From Siniperca chuatsi (Eukaryota; Chordata; Actinopteri; Centrarchiformes; Sinipercidae): 64,000 nucleotides of DNA. The translations under genes were made by a program, and so were the position numbers. The notes under the pieces were generated by a model. That model was not told the origin of the DNA and searched no databases. It saw only the letters and a list, made by a program, of their open reading frames with translations. The first letter of the stretch is position 1, and the number at the start of each line of letters is the position of its first letter. Location: assembly GCF_020085105.1 (NCBI RefSeq), contig NC_058043.1:20293167-20357166 (forward strand). The letters run 5' to 3'. This document shows, one piece after another, positions 1 through 30,800 of the stretch.

Positions 1-796
1 TACTAAGGTAAGCATTATAATGAAGGACTGATTTGTATAGTATTTTACACTGAGGTATAACAAAACATTATGAATAAAAATGTGTTGTAAAACTCTGTTG
101 TTATAGCTTAGACACAAATATTTTGGAGGAAATGTTTAATAAGGAACCAAATCACAGCCATGTGTTTCTGAACGAGAGCATTTCGTGGCTGGTAAATTTC
201 AAGACTAGCTGGTATGTTAGCATAGCCTTAGCTAACCTGTCTGTCTTACGATTTTACTGTCGTATTCAACCTTGTTTCTACTTCAACATTTAGGTATGCC
301 TTATTCAAATGTGTGTATCCAAGTTTGATGGATGTGTAATGTAGTTGTTTGTCTTATCTTTAGTCTGTTGAATTCAGTGTTAGCATACATGTTAGCATAA
401 AAGCACGGGGCGGGGCGTACAATTAGTATGAGTACTATAGTTTGCAAAATTAACGGACATTTTGGTAATCCTTTAACATAAATATGTCAGACTGTGGTTC
501 GGCGTAAAGATTGCCATAACTTATACTAAATGGATAATGAAAAATGTAAACGTTAGTGGGTTTCTTTGTCACGGACTTCCGCACTACAAAGGTTCCGAAG
601 GCTCGTAGTTCCGGTCCACTCTCAGTGTGCGCCCCATCTTTCTTTTCGTTAAGATAGCCCTCTAATTTAAGCTAGTTAGCCTTTACGGTTAATTACTGTC
701 TCTTGGTTCAGTCCGGTTGGGTTGGTGAAAGATACTGTGTCCCAAGCCTTTTGTGCATATACATCAAAGTAAATTTGCTGTTTGTCAGTGTTAGAG
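1..796. other. Upstream flank and 5'UTR of rabif
   Basis: No protein-coding exon is visible. The stretch leads into the rabif start codon and probably contains its promoter and 5'UTR. No TATA box stands out. GTTAGC/GCTAAC words occur near 215, 231, 379, 391 and 675, a pattern also seen near the other gene starts in this window. An antisense reading frame at 708-956 is only the shadow of rabif exon 1. Confidence 0.5.
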
Positions 797-1862
797 ATGG
801 ACAACAGTCAACAGTCCAAAGAAAGCACGGACCGGTCCGACCTGGTTTCTGAGGACGGTAAAAACAGCAAGTCTGTCTTGTGTCAACGCTGCGGATCCAA
901 GGTGCTATGCCCGGGGATGGCTGTCTTTGCAAAGAAAGAGGTATGATGTATGACATTAGGCAGTGACAGGCTGACAGGCGCTGCCTTCAAGCTCTGGTTA
1001 TCTTGTTGTGGGGGTATTTAGTCTGTCCACAGGTAATGTAAATCAAGCGAATGTTTTTTGTATAGCACAATTTCATCCAAGGTGCTTTACAGGATAATAA
1101 AACCAGTATTAAAGTGCAACTATGTACATTTAAGTACAAATGTTAGGTACATAAACAGAGTATTTCTATTTTATGGCACTTAACTACTATTCAGGGAAAT
1201 ATTGTACTTTTATGCCAATAGATTTATTTGATAGCTGGACTTACTAATTCATTTACAATCAAAGATGTTACATTCAAAACATAATACATGTCTAAAGTAT
1301 GATGCATGAAACTCCCCAACAGTATATAAAGTAGTAAATAGTTTCAGCTCGACTAACTACAAGAGTAAAATAATACTTAAATATTAATGCACCAGCAATA
1401 ATAATATAGTATGACAATATTTGATAGTATAACACGCACAGGGGCAATGTTTATGCATTGAGTACTTTACTTTTGATATTTTAAGTACATTTTGCTACAA
1501 TACTTGTGCTCTTTTACATAACGTCCAAAACCTCTTTTGCACTACTGATTTTGAGTTCTTTCAGAAGTGTTTTTATGTCATTTGGTTTTGGGGTTTTTTT
1601 TTTCTCCCACCAGCTGTTCCTACCATCCATGCGAAAAAAGGGTGGCCTCAGCACCACAGAGGGCTCGGTGGACGGGGACACTCTGACCGCCCACTGGTTT
1701 GTGGACGACATGTACACATTTGAGAATGTGGGCTTCACTAACGACGTGGGGAGAATCAAGTATCTCATCTGTGCAGATTGTGAGATTGGACCAATCGGCT
1801 GGCACTGTTTGGATGACAAGAAAAGTTTCTACGTCGCTGTGGAAAGAGTGAATCATGCATAG
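797..1862 (+). CDS. rabif: RAB-interacting factor RABIF/MSS4, two coding exons
   Basis: Encodes the Mss4 zinc-binding protein, a cytosolic factor that binds nucleotide-free exocytic Rab GTPases and acts as a weak exchange factor or holdase chaperone for them. Coding exons are 797-940 and 1614-1862, joined in phase 0 with GT/AG borders, giving 130 aa (human about 123). Visible landmarks are the first zinc pair in VLCQRCGSKVL at about residue 30, the LFLPSMRKK segment opening exon 2, and the second zinc pair in CADCEIGPIGWHC. These match the family closely. The start was chosen because it is the first ATG of a frame continuous with the conserved Cys-x2-Cys and splices in frame. The only intron carries a copy of a fish interspersed repeat just before exon 2. 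The gene is co-directional with kdm5b, its neighbour in mammals too. No damage is seen. Confidence 0.96.
1105..1520 (+). repeat. Interspersed repeat family A (TACTTAAGTA-type), copy 1
   Basis: This block in the rabif intron matches 56908-57305 in order and wording: 'gggaaatattgtactttt', 'gatgcat', 'agtatataaagtag' and 'tttaagtacattttgc' occur in the same sequence and spacing. The family is familiar to me from many percomorph genomes. Copy borders are approximate, and I cannot assign a transposon class from this sequence alone. Confidence 0.7.
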
Positions 1863-1965
1863 TCTAAATGCTTATGTGAGCCTGAAAGAACTTTTAAAAA
1901 CATGTTGGCACGCTATGCATCTTTTCATGGATTTACTCCCAGAGTTGACCCCAACCTAATCTATC

Positions 1966-1967
1966 TC

Positions 1968-2012
<45 letters not shown>
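1966..2012. repeat. (CA)n microsatellite in rabif 3'UTR
   Basis: A run of about 23 CA units lies roughly 100 bp after the rabif stop codon and before its likely polyadenylation signal, so it is probably transcribed in the 3'UTR. Confidence 0.95.
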
Positions 2013-2016
<4 letters not shown>

Positions 2017-2108
2017 TCATATGCTGTTATGTGTACATTGTTTATAATAACAGGACAGCGCCAGTTTCATTCTCCTCCATCACACTGACAGTATGACTAT
2101 CCTGTTCT

Positions 2109-2114
2109 AATAAA
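2109..2114 (+). terminator. Candidate rabif polyadenylation signal AATAAA
   Basis: A canonical AATAAA lies about 250 bp after the rabif stop codon, with a GT-rich stretch (tgttgag, gtgatgtgggg) 25-50 bp further on, as expected for cleavage and polyadenylation. Confidence 0.65.
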
Positions 2115-2270
2115 GATGTTTTTGGGAAGCTGATGTTGAGTGCCAACAATAATGTGATGTGGGGTCCCTTCATCTCAGTGTCTTTTAACCCCGTAAAAAT
2201 CAGTTCATGTGTGTACAGTGCTTGTTTAATTTTTAAACTAGTTCAGTAAATAACAACTTTGATAAATAAA

Positions 2271-2480
2271 AGCAAAAATAGCAAACATTCACTAATTCCA
2301 GCTTCACAAATATGAGTATTTACTGCTTTTCTTTGTTGTCTTTTAATCATTTTAAATGGACAACTTTTGGGTTTTAGCAAAAGCAATTTAAAGATGATGC
2401 GTGGGGCTTTGTGAACTTGTGATACCCATTTTTCACTGTGTTTTGACATTCTATAAGTTAATTGATTCACTGAGAACATT
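2271..2480 (+). repeat. Interspersed repeat family B, copy 1
   Basis: Carries the family landmarks in order: 'attccagcttcacaaatatgag', 'actgcttttctttgt', a GGGTTTT block, and 'atttttcactgtgttttgaca' followed by an AT-rich end. The same order is found at 28768-29085, 29535-29860, 38225-38420 and 60527-60682, and around the BEL insertion. Better copies end in inverted AATCGATTAAT-like arms, suggesting a MITE-like element. The copy is diverged and its borders are approximate. Confidence 0.65.
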
Positions 2481-4187
2481 TTTGATAGATTATTATATAC
2501 TGTGAATGATAATTTGTTGCAGCCCTTAAAAAGTTACTCTGTTGGGAAAGATCAGGTCCCCGTTCGTGTGGGTGTGCCCTAAAGATACAGGGAGTTGATT
2601 CCATGTTGCAATAAGCATCACATCCTGAAAATTCAGCTTGCTGCATTTCTTTTTGCCTAAAGGGCAGCAAGAGCCATTTACCAGTAATTTAACTAGTTTG
2701 TTAAGCATTTTCAGTTATAAAATTGTTATCACAGCATACGCATGATCTCAAAACTCTCAAGTACCCAGGGAGGCAAATCCAAATCATATTAAAATTAGCT
2801 CCGTGTGCAACAGCCAAGATAGTCTACTAGTCAAATGTGCAAGAAAATTAATGTAAATGTACATGATGGTTGTTGGGGCCCTCGGTGTGGTTTTAGGTTG
2901 CAGATATGGATAGAGTTTTGCTAATCCACACTGTCCTCACTGTTACCTGTACGTAATACTCCTTATGAAAACAGCACGTTATGTGGATTATGCAGGTAAG
3001 AAAATGGGTGGGTTTGAAAAAAGGTGAACAAGCCCTTGTTTCAAGGTGTAGGTCTACTGTTGGCCACTGGATGTCGTGATTTCAGTATTTCACAGACATG
3101 TTTTTATTATTTCGCGACTGCCAGTGGATCTCCCATATGATGTTGTGTGTGCTGTGCACCTGTCAAGCAGAGGCTCTGCCCCCACCCTGTCAGCTGAACC
3201 CCACCAATCAGTGGCCGTGGTGGAAGTCCGCAGACTACACTGTGAGTGATGGTGGTGGAGCTGTTTGCTTCCCTTTGTGTGTATTCAAGCATAAAAAGCA
3301 TTATGGATGTACTGTATGTCCTTTGTGAGATCTATGATGAAAACTATGCGTTATTAAGTTAGCACAAGAACAGCTATGCAAATAATATATATAATTATGT
3401 CCAGACTGATAAAAAAATATGCAACAAATTATGTATAGAGTCATACATAATACTCAAGACCAAACACTTGGGATAATAGAGCAGAAAGCTTGTCGTGATC
3501 CAAAGTTTTTTGTTAGAGTGATCTTGAGCACCTTTGAATATATGCAGTTGGTTTTGAAAGACATCTGTCATGGGTACCTGATATAGCCGACTGTCCAAAA
3601 TCCACCAACAGGAAGTTCAAACGAAAAAGAGAACTGGGGCATTCAAATCAGTCTCATAAACAGAGCGAGAGATGAAGTGGTAGGCCATACTTTTAGCAGC
3701 AGTTAACACATGAAATCTATGAGATTGTGCTGAAAAAGTTAACTCTAAATCAGATCAACTTTATTTACAGTATAAAGCCCCCCCGGTAATAAGTGCTACA
3801 ATTAAGGAATTTTTAACTTTCGCATGGGATTAAATCAGTGTCATACTCTTAACATGTTATCTGATTACAACTATAACTGTTGCTCAGTTAAAAAAGCCAA
3901 AATAGATAGATGTCAAGAGATACAGACAAACTTAATAGATAGACATCTTTAACAACCAACATCAACCAGCAGGCAGCGCATGATGCCAGACAGTGTATAC
4001 GTATATAACACCAAGTATATGTGTGTGAACAAAAATGAAAAACAACAGTTAGATCATGTATATTTAAACTCCTTTGGCACAAACAGACCCTAATAAAAGC
4101 ATTTTCAAGGCTTTAAGTTTTTTTTCTATATGGTCGTTGCTGTTTAGCAAATGACCTCATACACATCGGAAGAACGTGCCAAAAACT

Positions 4188-4205
4188 GTATATATATATA
4201 TATAT
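4188..4205. repeat. (TA)n microsatellite
   Basis: Nine TA units in the rabif-kdm5b spacer. Confidence 0.9.
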
Positions 4206-5041
4206 GTAATAACTGTATTATATAATCAAACAATTAAAACTGTCACAAACATATTTTCAAAATATATTTTTTACTATATTATAACTGACTTACTTAAAAT
4301 GTTTATTATTAAAACATAAACAGCTGAAGTATCAACATATGACTATGATCTCTACCAATCAACAACCTCCTCTAGACCATTTAAAAACGAAGTGCCGGTC
4401 AGCGCGCAACGATCTAGTGGGTGTGCTCGATTATAAAACCCAACGTACCGCCTGATACGTCTATTCTTTCGGCGAAGCCGGGCGGGGCAAGGAAGAGCCG
4501 AAACAACTAATCCTTTCATTTGTAAACCGACTGAACTCAGTACATCCACGTGCCAAAAGGGTGCACGAATCCAACTCATCCAACAGGGGACGCAATCATA
4601 AACCACCGAACCAATAAACTAAATAATCCCTAACTATAGAGTATTTGGCTCACAAAGGGTTAACTGTGTGAAAGCAGACTCTACTGTAGTTTATTTATGA
4701 TGGTATTAAAGTAGATTGAACTGACGTTTAAGGCTTTTACTGTACTCTAACACAGTTCTACAGGCATTTAACTCCGTCAAATAGATATGAACACGCGCCA
4801 TACGAGCTGTAGTAAAAACCAAGTATACTTCACAATAAGAATTAGCATGTGAAATAATGGCTAAATTGTGTGTTTGCGTGATATATAGCCACAGAGTGGT
4901 TGTAAAAATGCCTGTAGCCTAAATAATTTGCGGGTGTCTACTTTTTGAAGCGGATGTACACAGTCTCTGGCAGTCAGCCTCTCGTCTCCAACTAGATAAT
5001 TCGTCTTTGAGGTCAATGAGTGGAGAGTGGACATGAACTGA

Positions 5042-23182
<18,141 letters not shown>

Positions 23183-24178
23183 AGACCAAAATGTGACGTC
23201 GAAGGATCAGCAGTTTTTGTTTCCAGCTGCAGCACTTAGGTGCACACCTGAACTCTGTGTGCCCTGTGGCTTCTCCCCTTTACCTTCTGGCTTGCCCTTA
23301 GTGAACACGGTGCTAATTACTGTTTTTCCAGAGTTTCAAAAGACTTCTGTCACTGTTTTCGTCACGTGGCTGGTTTTTCAACCAATCAACTAATCCTTTC
23401 TGAAACTTTCCGAGACTTGATGCAGGTGTACAAAATGGCAAAATGTTTCAAGAACCAACAGCGCAGGGATTTTTCAACCAAAAAAAAAGTCAATTTGACA
23501 TCACGTTTAAGAACAGCTTTTTTTTTTTTTTTTTTTTTTAACATGCATCTGAACAATGTGAAACTTATCTTTCTCTTGTAGAGTAAATATTATTTATCTA
23601 AGCAATAACTGAACTGATTAACTGAGGTTCGGTTTTCACATGAGCTATATTTGTGCTTAGAAGTTATTTGATAGAATTCCTTCTCAAAGCAAAAACCCTG
23701 AAGAATTCACTTTATGAATCCTGTGATATTACACAGTTCAATTTAAAATTTGTGAACAGAAATAACTTGAATCAGAAACCAGAGAGCAATGACTGTATGT
23801 CTGAGCTTGTTGATCTAAAATGTGCAAAAGTTTGCACCTGAATATCCCTTAACAAATCACTGACTTTAATATAAAGTCTGGTTCCTATTTGCGCTGTCTG
23901 CAGAGGAAAAAGATGAGTCCTGAATCCCTTGTTCCTGGCGCTGGGTGAGACTCGATTATGTTCACAAAATAAGAATGAACTGTCCGACATCAAAGGAATG
24001 TACTTTTTTTTCTTTTTTTTTTTGAGGGTGGATTTTTCCCTTTATGGTTTAGGATGAAAATATTGTGTTGGACTTAGATTTAACACAGACTGTGTGATTT
24101 ATTTGCCACGGGTATATGACCTTTTTTCTGCTCCTTTGGGTAAATAATATAATTCATATGTTGCAGTTTGCATTATAA

Positions 24179-24184
24179 AATAAA
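24179..24184 (+). terminator. Possible kdm5b polyadenylation signal AATAAA
   Basis: AATAAA about 1 kb after the kdm5b stop codon. It lies in an AT-rich stretch, so it could be fortuitous. Confidence 0.35.
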
Positions 24185-24409
24185 AATGTTTGTTCCCATA
24201 TGAGACATGTATTTTTATAAAGAAAGTGGGCGCCGAGCCAGCTAGACCCAGGACAATAACACACATGCTACATACCAGCAGGGAAACGAGCAAACTGGAA
24301 AACAACGCAATGATGAGGATGTTTAACAGCACATTAATGTTGTACCTCTACTCATTAAAACAAAACAAAAAAAACACACCTTACCCCTTCACAATTAAAT
24401 TATTCCTTC

Positions 24410-24760
24410 AGAATATTCTTGATGTTCTTAAGAAAGGGGCCCCAAACCCTGACACATGTATTGGACCTTCCTTGGAGAGACAGTCTTATTTTCTTCAACT
24501 TAAGAAAGTATAGCACGTCCTACGTCCAATGTGTATGAGACAGAGGTGCAGGAGATTTCCCCTTCATTAGGAATCAGTCTCCTAGGCAGTAAAGAGGTGA
24601 AGGCGATTACATTACTTTGGGATAAAGAGGGTAAAGAAGCTGATGCCCCAAAAAGAGCACTGAAAGGGTTAAAGTCAAGCTTTCGGCCCAGTATTTCAGA
24701 CAAAGTATTAAAAATAATTGTCCAGAAGTTAAAATGTCTGAGGATTTTCTAATGGTTTTC
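24410..24760 (-). mobile_element. Decayed L1-like LINE ORF2 C-terminal fragment
   Basis: On the minus strand, two adjacent frames read like the end of an L1-type reverse transcriptase ORF2. One contains FWTIIFNTLSEILGRKLD and FSALFGASASLPSLSQSN followed by a VIAFTSLLPRRLI block. A shifted frame with an in-frame stop continues with DVLYFLKLKKIRLSLQG and VWGPFLKNI. This order (FW..hFNTLS, LFG, IAFTxLLARRLI, W..DV..FLKLEKI) is what I know from fish L1 tails. The frame change and stop show a dead fragment of about 110 residues. No RT catalytic core is present. Confidence 0.7.
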
Positions 24761-24952
24761 AAAAACGATTAAAGAATTTAACACATTTAAGGAACAATTT
24801 GCTGTTCAGTTAACACAAACCATGCAGACAACACTCGGCTAGGGTGTAAAAAAAATGTGCTTCACTTGTGGACAGAAATAGTGAGGAGAATTTATTTGAA
24901 AAAGGGGAACTGCTCAAATGGAGTATTTCAGGAACTCAAAACAGGAAACAAT

Positions 24953-24953
<1 letters not shown>

Positions 24954-24987
<34 letters not shown>
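24954..24987. repeat. (TG)n microsatellite
   Basis: About 17 TG units in the kdm5b-nelfcd spacer. Confidence 0.95.
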
Positions 24988-24990
<3 letters not shown>

Positions 24991-26791
24991 AATAGAAATG
25001 CACTTTTGTCCTTATCAGTTAATACAATAGAGAAAGAAAACATTAAAATTTCCAAAATCTTTTCCATAATACAAGCTTGTGTACACATTGTTTCTTCAGA
25101 ATTCATAATAAAACAATTCGATGAATGCAGCAGTATCAATATAATACTATTAGTGTATATAGATAACTACATAAATATTAAAAACTTTATACAACACTGA
25201 CATCTAGTGGAGATTAGTTAGAACAGTTTGTACTGTCATGAATATTTTTAAATCTTAATCATTTCTAAACAACCAAGACTAGAGCGTCACATCAACCTTT
25301 TCAGGCACATGTCCATCGGACCAGTAAACTCATGTTTAAATGATCCCTGTGGAGTTTTCATCAAACAAAAGTTTACATTAAGTGTTACTCACTAAAATGC
25401 ATTACTCAATAAAATGCAATGCACAGGGAACCTTTAAATTCTAATAAACAACAGATACACAAATAATTCACCGCCACCCATGTTTATTAGTACAGATATT
25501 AAGAATCAACTGAATAAAATCCAGCAAAAATCCTTGTCTCTCCCTGCTCAGATTAACCAGGACTACAGGCTCGTGATATGTCTGCAAGCAAACAATCCTG
25601 GACAGTGTAGGAAACTCTATTCTGCAGAGAATATGTTCACAACACTTCTAAAGTGCAAGAGTTTAGTGTCATTACAATATTCAAGTTATCTCTTTTTCAC
25701 CCACATGGAGGTTACTTCCTAATATGGTGTATATTTCTGCTGACACTGAGTTGTTGCCACAGCTGTGAGTGCGAAATGCTCAAGTGTGCACAAATAGACT
25801 CACTTTTTGCTCACACGCTCATCTTAAGTCTCGGTAATGCATGCAAATACAAAACAGAACAGTGTAATTTCACATCCTGAGCAGCCTCACCACCTGCTGC
25901 GTCTGTCAAGGTCTAATTTTCATGTTAGGAGGTTTTCCATTCCATGTAACCTGAGATATACGTTTATATATACTTTCCCAGTACCTGTAAATGGCAGTTT
26001 GGGTCTCTTCAACATGCCCAGCTGTGGTATTTTGTATTTGTTTGTTTTTTTTGGATGTGACAAAGCAAGCTTATCTTGAGCAAGTTGAGTTCTCTGGTGT
26101 AACACTTAATATGTGTAACCTTTTTAAATCCTTATACTTGTTATTTTTTTAAATAGTCTATCCGCTCCTTGTTATCTAGACCGAGGTTGAATAACAGAAA
26201 TCCCTCTGTAGTTTTAGCTACGTGTTCCTAATAAACTGGCAGCCGATCAACTTTTTAATTTAATAATTCCAATAAAAAACCCAAGTTCACTAATGTATAT
26301 CCCAACTAGCTTTACTGATTTGACATATTAACATCTTAACTGACAGATTTCACTTTAATCACATAAAGGCAGTGAATTGATTCTCTACACATTTATAAAT
26401 GATTATAACTGTACCATTTTCTTAACTGTGCAAATCCGGCATTAACAATTTTAGTAAAATTGTTCTGTTTTGTGCTTGATTTAGAAGTTCAACCCTTTGA
26501 AGTCAACAGACTAAACAGTTGGAATCCAAACTAATACAATGAAGTGATTAGACAGCTGTGCCTGACAGACTGAACTCAGGGAGACAGCGTCCTGTCGCGG
26601 GGGGCGTGGCCTGCTGTCCATCGGCTCGCCATTTTCCGCCTGTTGTTGTTAGCGTGCTAGCTAAACAAGCTAACTTCTTCCAGCATCTTCGACCGCTCGG
26701 CATCATCAGCGGTAAAAACAAGTCACGTCAAGATTTAAAACGCACGGCTGGGTTATTGTTGCTAGTTAAGCGTTTCTTCTTCCCCGTCATC

Positions 26792-27779
26792 ATGGACGAG
26801 GAGTATTACAGCGGCGGTGGAGACTGGGAAGGCACGGACGGTAACTTGGTGAGCTCACGACTTGTTGCTGTCGGGCTGCTCAGACTGCTCAGTTAGTTAG
26901 CTCGGCAGCATTAGCTTAGCTGCGGCTACACGAGCTGCTGACTTGTTGGGACAAAAACCCTACATTAACGTTCAGCTAACACAGAGGGGATGTGCAGAGA
27001 CAGATGTGTCCCCACAGCTGTACTGCGGAGATGTCCCGCATGGTTTGAGCTCGCAGCAGTTTAGCTATTTAGCTACAGGCTAACTGACATTACAGCTGAT
27101 GGACATGCAAGTTAAAGTTGCAGGTAAACTGCGTTACTCAGCTCACTTTAATGTACCAGTAACATTTTGTTTTATCTCTTGTCACCGCGTTTTTAATTTT
27201 GGTGCGTAACATAACTTGGCAGCAGAAGCTGAATGACTTCATGCGGGGTCGGCGACACATAACTGTTTAATGATACAACACACACTGGTTTGTTTAACAT
27301 TAGTTTGAAAGGGCAACTAGAAAAGACAGAAAGGAGGTAACTCGCATAGTAACTTGTGAAAAGTCTTTTTGTTGTAGACGTTTAATAAACTTTTATCTTG
27401 CTACTGAACTCAAGCACAGAGCTTTAATCTACATTTTAGTGTGCGTTAAATGTGAAGATGCTCAATCAGTCATAAAAGTGGAGCATGAAATACATACCTA
27501 TGTGTTTCTATGGCACTGCTGTTGCCACTCCATAAATGTTACAGTATTTATAAAGAGAAAAGCGTGTTACTTGTTAATAAGTAAGACAGAAGAGCAGAAG
27601 CATAAACAAATGTATCTTTCAGGAGGATTATGTTGAAGGGGAAAATGATGGGAAAATCCAGGAAGATTGTCTGCAGAAATTCTCCAGCAGGGATTACATC
27701 ATGGAGCCTGCCATCTTCAACACCCTGAAAACGTAAGCGCTTGTTTTCTCACACAAACATAATATTAAGTGAATTCCAG

Positions 27780-27821
<42 letters not shown>

Positions 27822-30800
27822 ATGTGTGTGTGTGTATATGTATGTATGTACCCTTCATCCCACTGTGCAAGACACAAAACGTTTCTAAACGAGAACGAAC
27901 TGCGAAAACTGCACAAGACGACAAGTGTTTTGACCAATGAGAGAAGACACACAAAGATCCGCTGAGAGGTAGATGATAGCAGCCATATTTTTCTCGCAGG
28001 TATTTCCAAGCAGGTGGCTCTCCAGAACATGTCATCCAGCTTCTCTCTGAAAACTACTCTGCTGTGGCACAGACCGTTAATCTGCTGGCAGAGTGGCTCA
28101 TCCAGATGGGTAGGTAGCAGACTATGAGATCCTGCAATGTTTTCTGGGCTTGGAGTAGTCATTGCTGTGCCAAAAAGAAAAACGTTCAATAATCTGTAAT
28201 TTCTTTATTGTGACTGCAGGTGTAGAGCCTGCTCAGGTCCAAGAGCGAGTAGAAAATCACCTCAAGAGTCTCCTGATAAAACACTTTGACCCTCAGAAAG
28301 CAGATTCCATTTTCACTGTTGAGGGAGAGGTGAGATTTCCGAACACGCAGTTCTAATTTTACAAATATAAGTGTTCACATATCCTGAACATGTTGTGCAA
28401 AAGATTTAGGTGTCAAGGTTACATGTAAGTGAAGCTCTTTGTGACCCAAAACAATCCAGTCTCCTGTGTTTTCAGACTCCTGCTTGGCTCGAGCAGATGA
28501 TAGCACACACCACGTGGAGAGATCTTTTCTATAAGCTGGCAGAGGCTCACCCAGACTGCCTGATGCTCAACTTCACTGTAAAGGTACGGTGGTGGTAGTA
28601 GTAGTAGTTGTTCCTGGCCCAGAAGTTTAGGACATGTAATTATGCCTGAGAGTGGAGGGAGTCAATTTGAAGTATTTGAAGTCACCAACATGTGTAAAAT
28701 TAAGAATAAAGGGAAGCACAAGTTCTAATTTTTATTTATGCCCTCATCAGATAAATGGAAAATAGGTTAGTGCTGAAACAGTTATTTAATGGATCAATCA
28801 ATTAGGCGATTTACTGAAAATGTACTTCTTATTATCCTATCTTGTCATTTATTATGGTTAATTTATTATGGTCAATTAAATCTACAAAAATTTTGCTCGT
28901 TGAATGTGAGGATTTTTAAGTTTCATATCACTGTAAATTTAATATCTTTTTGACAGAAAAAAATAGCAATTAGCAGACATGGTTTTTGTTCTGGTAACAT
29001 GAGATGGGCACTGGATATTGTTTTTGACAGTCTATAGACTAAACAATAATAGATAATCAATAATTAAAATAATTGGTCTTTCAGTGGTATGACAGATCAA
29101 CATGTAGAACTGCCAGTGCCTCTTTTAAGTTCACTTTTTACATTTTAATGCCTGAACAGGTGAAAACGAATCTTTCACGAGAGTCTGTGTGTGTTGGTCA
29201 TGTCACATACATTTTGCGTGTGTGTTTAGCTCATTTCAGACGCAGGTTATCAGGGCGAGATCACCAGTGTGTCTACAGCGTGTCAGCAGCTGGAGGTTTT
29301 CTCCCGGGTGTTGAGGACGTCTTTGGCCACGCTGCTGGATGGAGGAGAAGAAAACCTGGAGAAGAACCTGCCAGAATTTGCTGTGAGCCTTACTCAACTT
29401 CTCTGTTACCATGGTGCTATGAAATATAAATGTTGTTATCGCGATTTATTAATTTATTAGTCCTGCTTCCGTTACTTTACAGTGAGGATTTAATCTTTTA
29501 ATACTGACACTTTAAGACCCTGATTGTAGTGCTGAAATGATCAGTCAAATGATTAATCTCTTGACAGGAAATGATCAACAATTTTGATAATTGGTTAATT
29601 ATTTTTAACTCGTTTATAAAGCAAAACGGGAAAACATTCATTGATTCCAACTTCTCAAATGTGAGGATTTGCTGGTTTTCATTGTTTTATATTATTGTAA
29701 ATTGGAGTTTTGGATTGTTGGTCAGATGAAACAAACAATTTGTAGACATTGTCTTGGGTTTCAGGAAGCCGTGATGGCTGTTTTTCACTCCTTCTTGTGA
29801 CATTGTATAGACTAAATTATTATTTTTCTTGATTATTTACTTCGAGTTTAGTCCAAAATGAAAATAGCAAGCTGTGTTATATTAACACCAGCGTGTAAAA
29901 GTTAGTCAGTGCATCTTTGCTGAGTTGTTCCCTCCTCTCTCCTGTAGAAGATGGTGTGTCACGGCGAGCACACCTACCTCTTTGCCCAGGCGATGATGTC
30001 CATCCTCGCTCAGGAGGAACAGGGCGGTTCAGCTGTTCGTAGGATCGGCCAGGAGGTGCAGAAGTCAGCGCATGAGAGGTACCTATGTCTCTTTTTCAGC
30101 AGAATTTCACCACGACATGCCCTGTTTTCTGTTGTTTCAGGGGGTAAAATTGATCAAGTGGATCCAATTAACTGTCCAAGGTCAGAGGAGCAAGATGGTT
30201 GAGTTATCTAGATGACTTTCAAATCGGGAACATGGATTACTGTAAAAATACATGATCCGAAGGAAGAAAGTGTTCACTGTTTGGGTTGTGTGTGTAGAAC
30301 AAATTTCCCTGATATTAATTCTGTGGTTTTTAATCACAGAGGTCATGATGCCAGTCAGATAACACTCGCGCTCGGTACAGCAGCAGCCTACCCTCGAGCC
30401 TGCCAGGCGCTGGGTGCCATGTTGTCCAAAGGAGCCCTGAATCCTGCAGATATCACAGTTCTGTTCAAGATGTTCAGCAGTATGGACCCGCCTCCTGTGG
30501 AGCTGGTGAGGACTGAGCGTCCTTGACCAGCCTGTTTATATCCACTACATGCTTGTTAATTAAGGTGCTGTTAACTGGAATATTTCTCTTTCTCGTCTTT
30601 AGATCAGAGTGCCTGCCTTTCTGGACCTGTTCATGCAGTCGCTGTTTAAACCTGGATCAAAGATCAACCAAGACCATAAACACAAATACATCCACATCTT
30701 GGCCTACGCTGCCAGTGTGGTTGAAACATGGAAAAAGGTACAGAGAACAGGGATGAACTTGCCGATGTATCTGTGTGTCGTTGAATAAGTTAGAGACTGA

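Larger units (their letters stand above)
23183..26791. other. kdm5b 3'UTR, spacer and nelfcd promoter region
   Basis: The left part is the likely kdm5b 3'UTR, with a poly-T run at about 23518-23540 and a possible AATAAA at 24179-24184. It is followed by an L1-like LINE fragment (24410-24760, minus), a (TG)n tract and about 1.5 kb of AT-rich sequence with nothing I recognise. From about 26560 it becomes GC-richer with several CGs and GCTAGC/GTTAGC/GCTAAC words leading into the nelfcd start codon. This is consistent with a CpG-type promoter. Confidence 0.55.

Noticed and set aside
4352-4606. 84-codon minus-strand frame in the GC-richer island
   Set aside because: Sequence shows no family resemblance and no splice context; kept only as a composition observation.
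27694-28189. Minus-strand frames of 113 and 146 codons over nelfcd exons 2-3
   Set aside because: They are antisense shadows of nelfcd exons extended through the (AT)n/(TG)n microsatellite (repeating Tyr-Ile and Thr-His), not genes.
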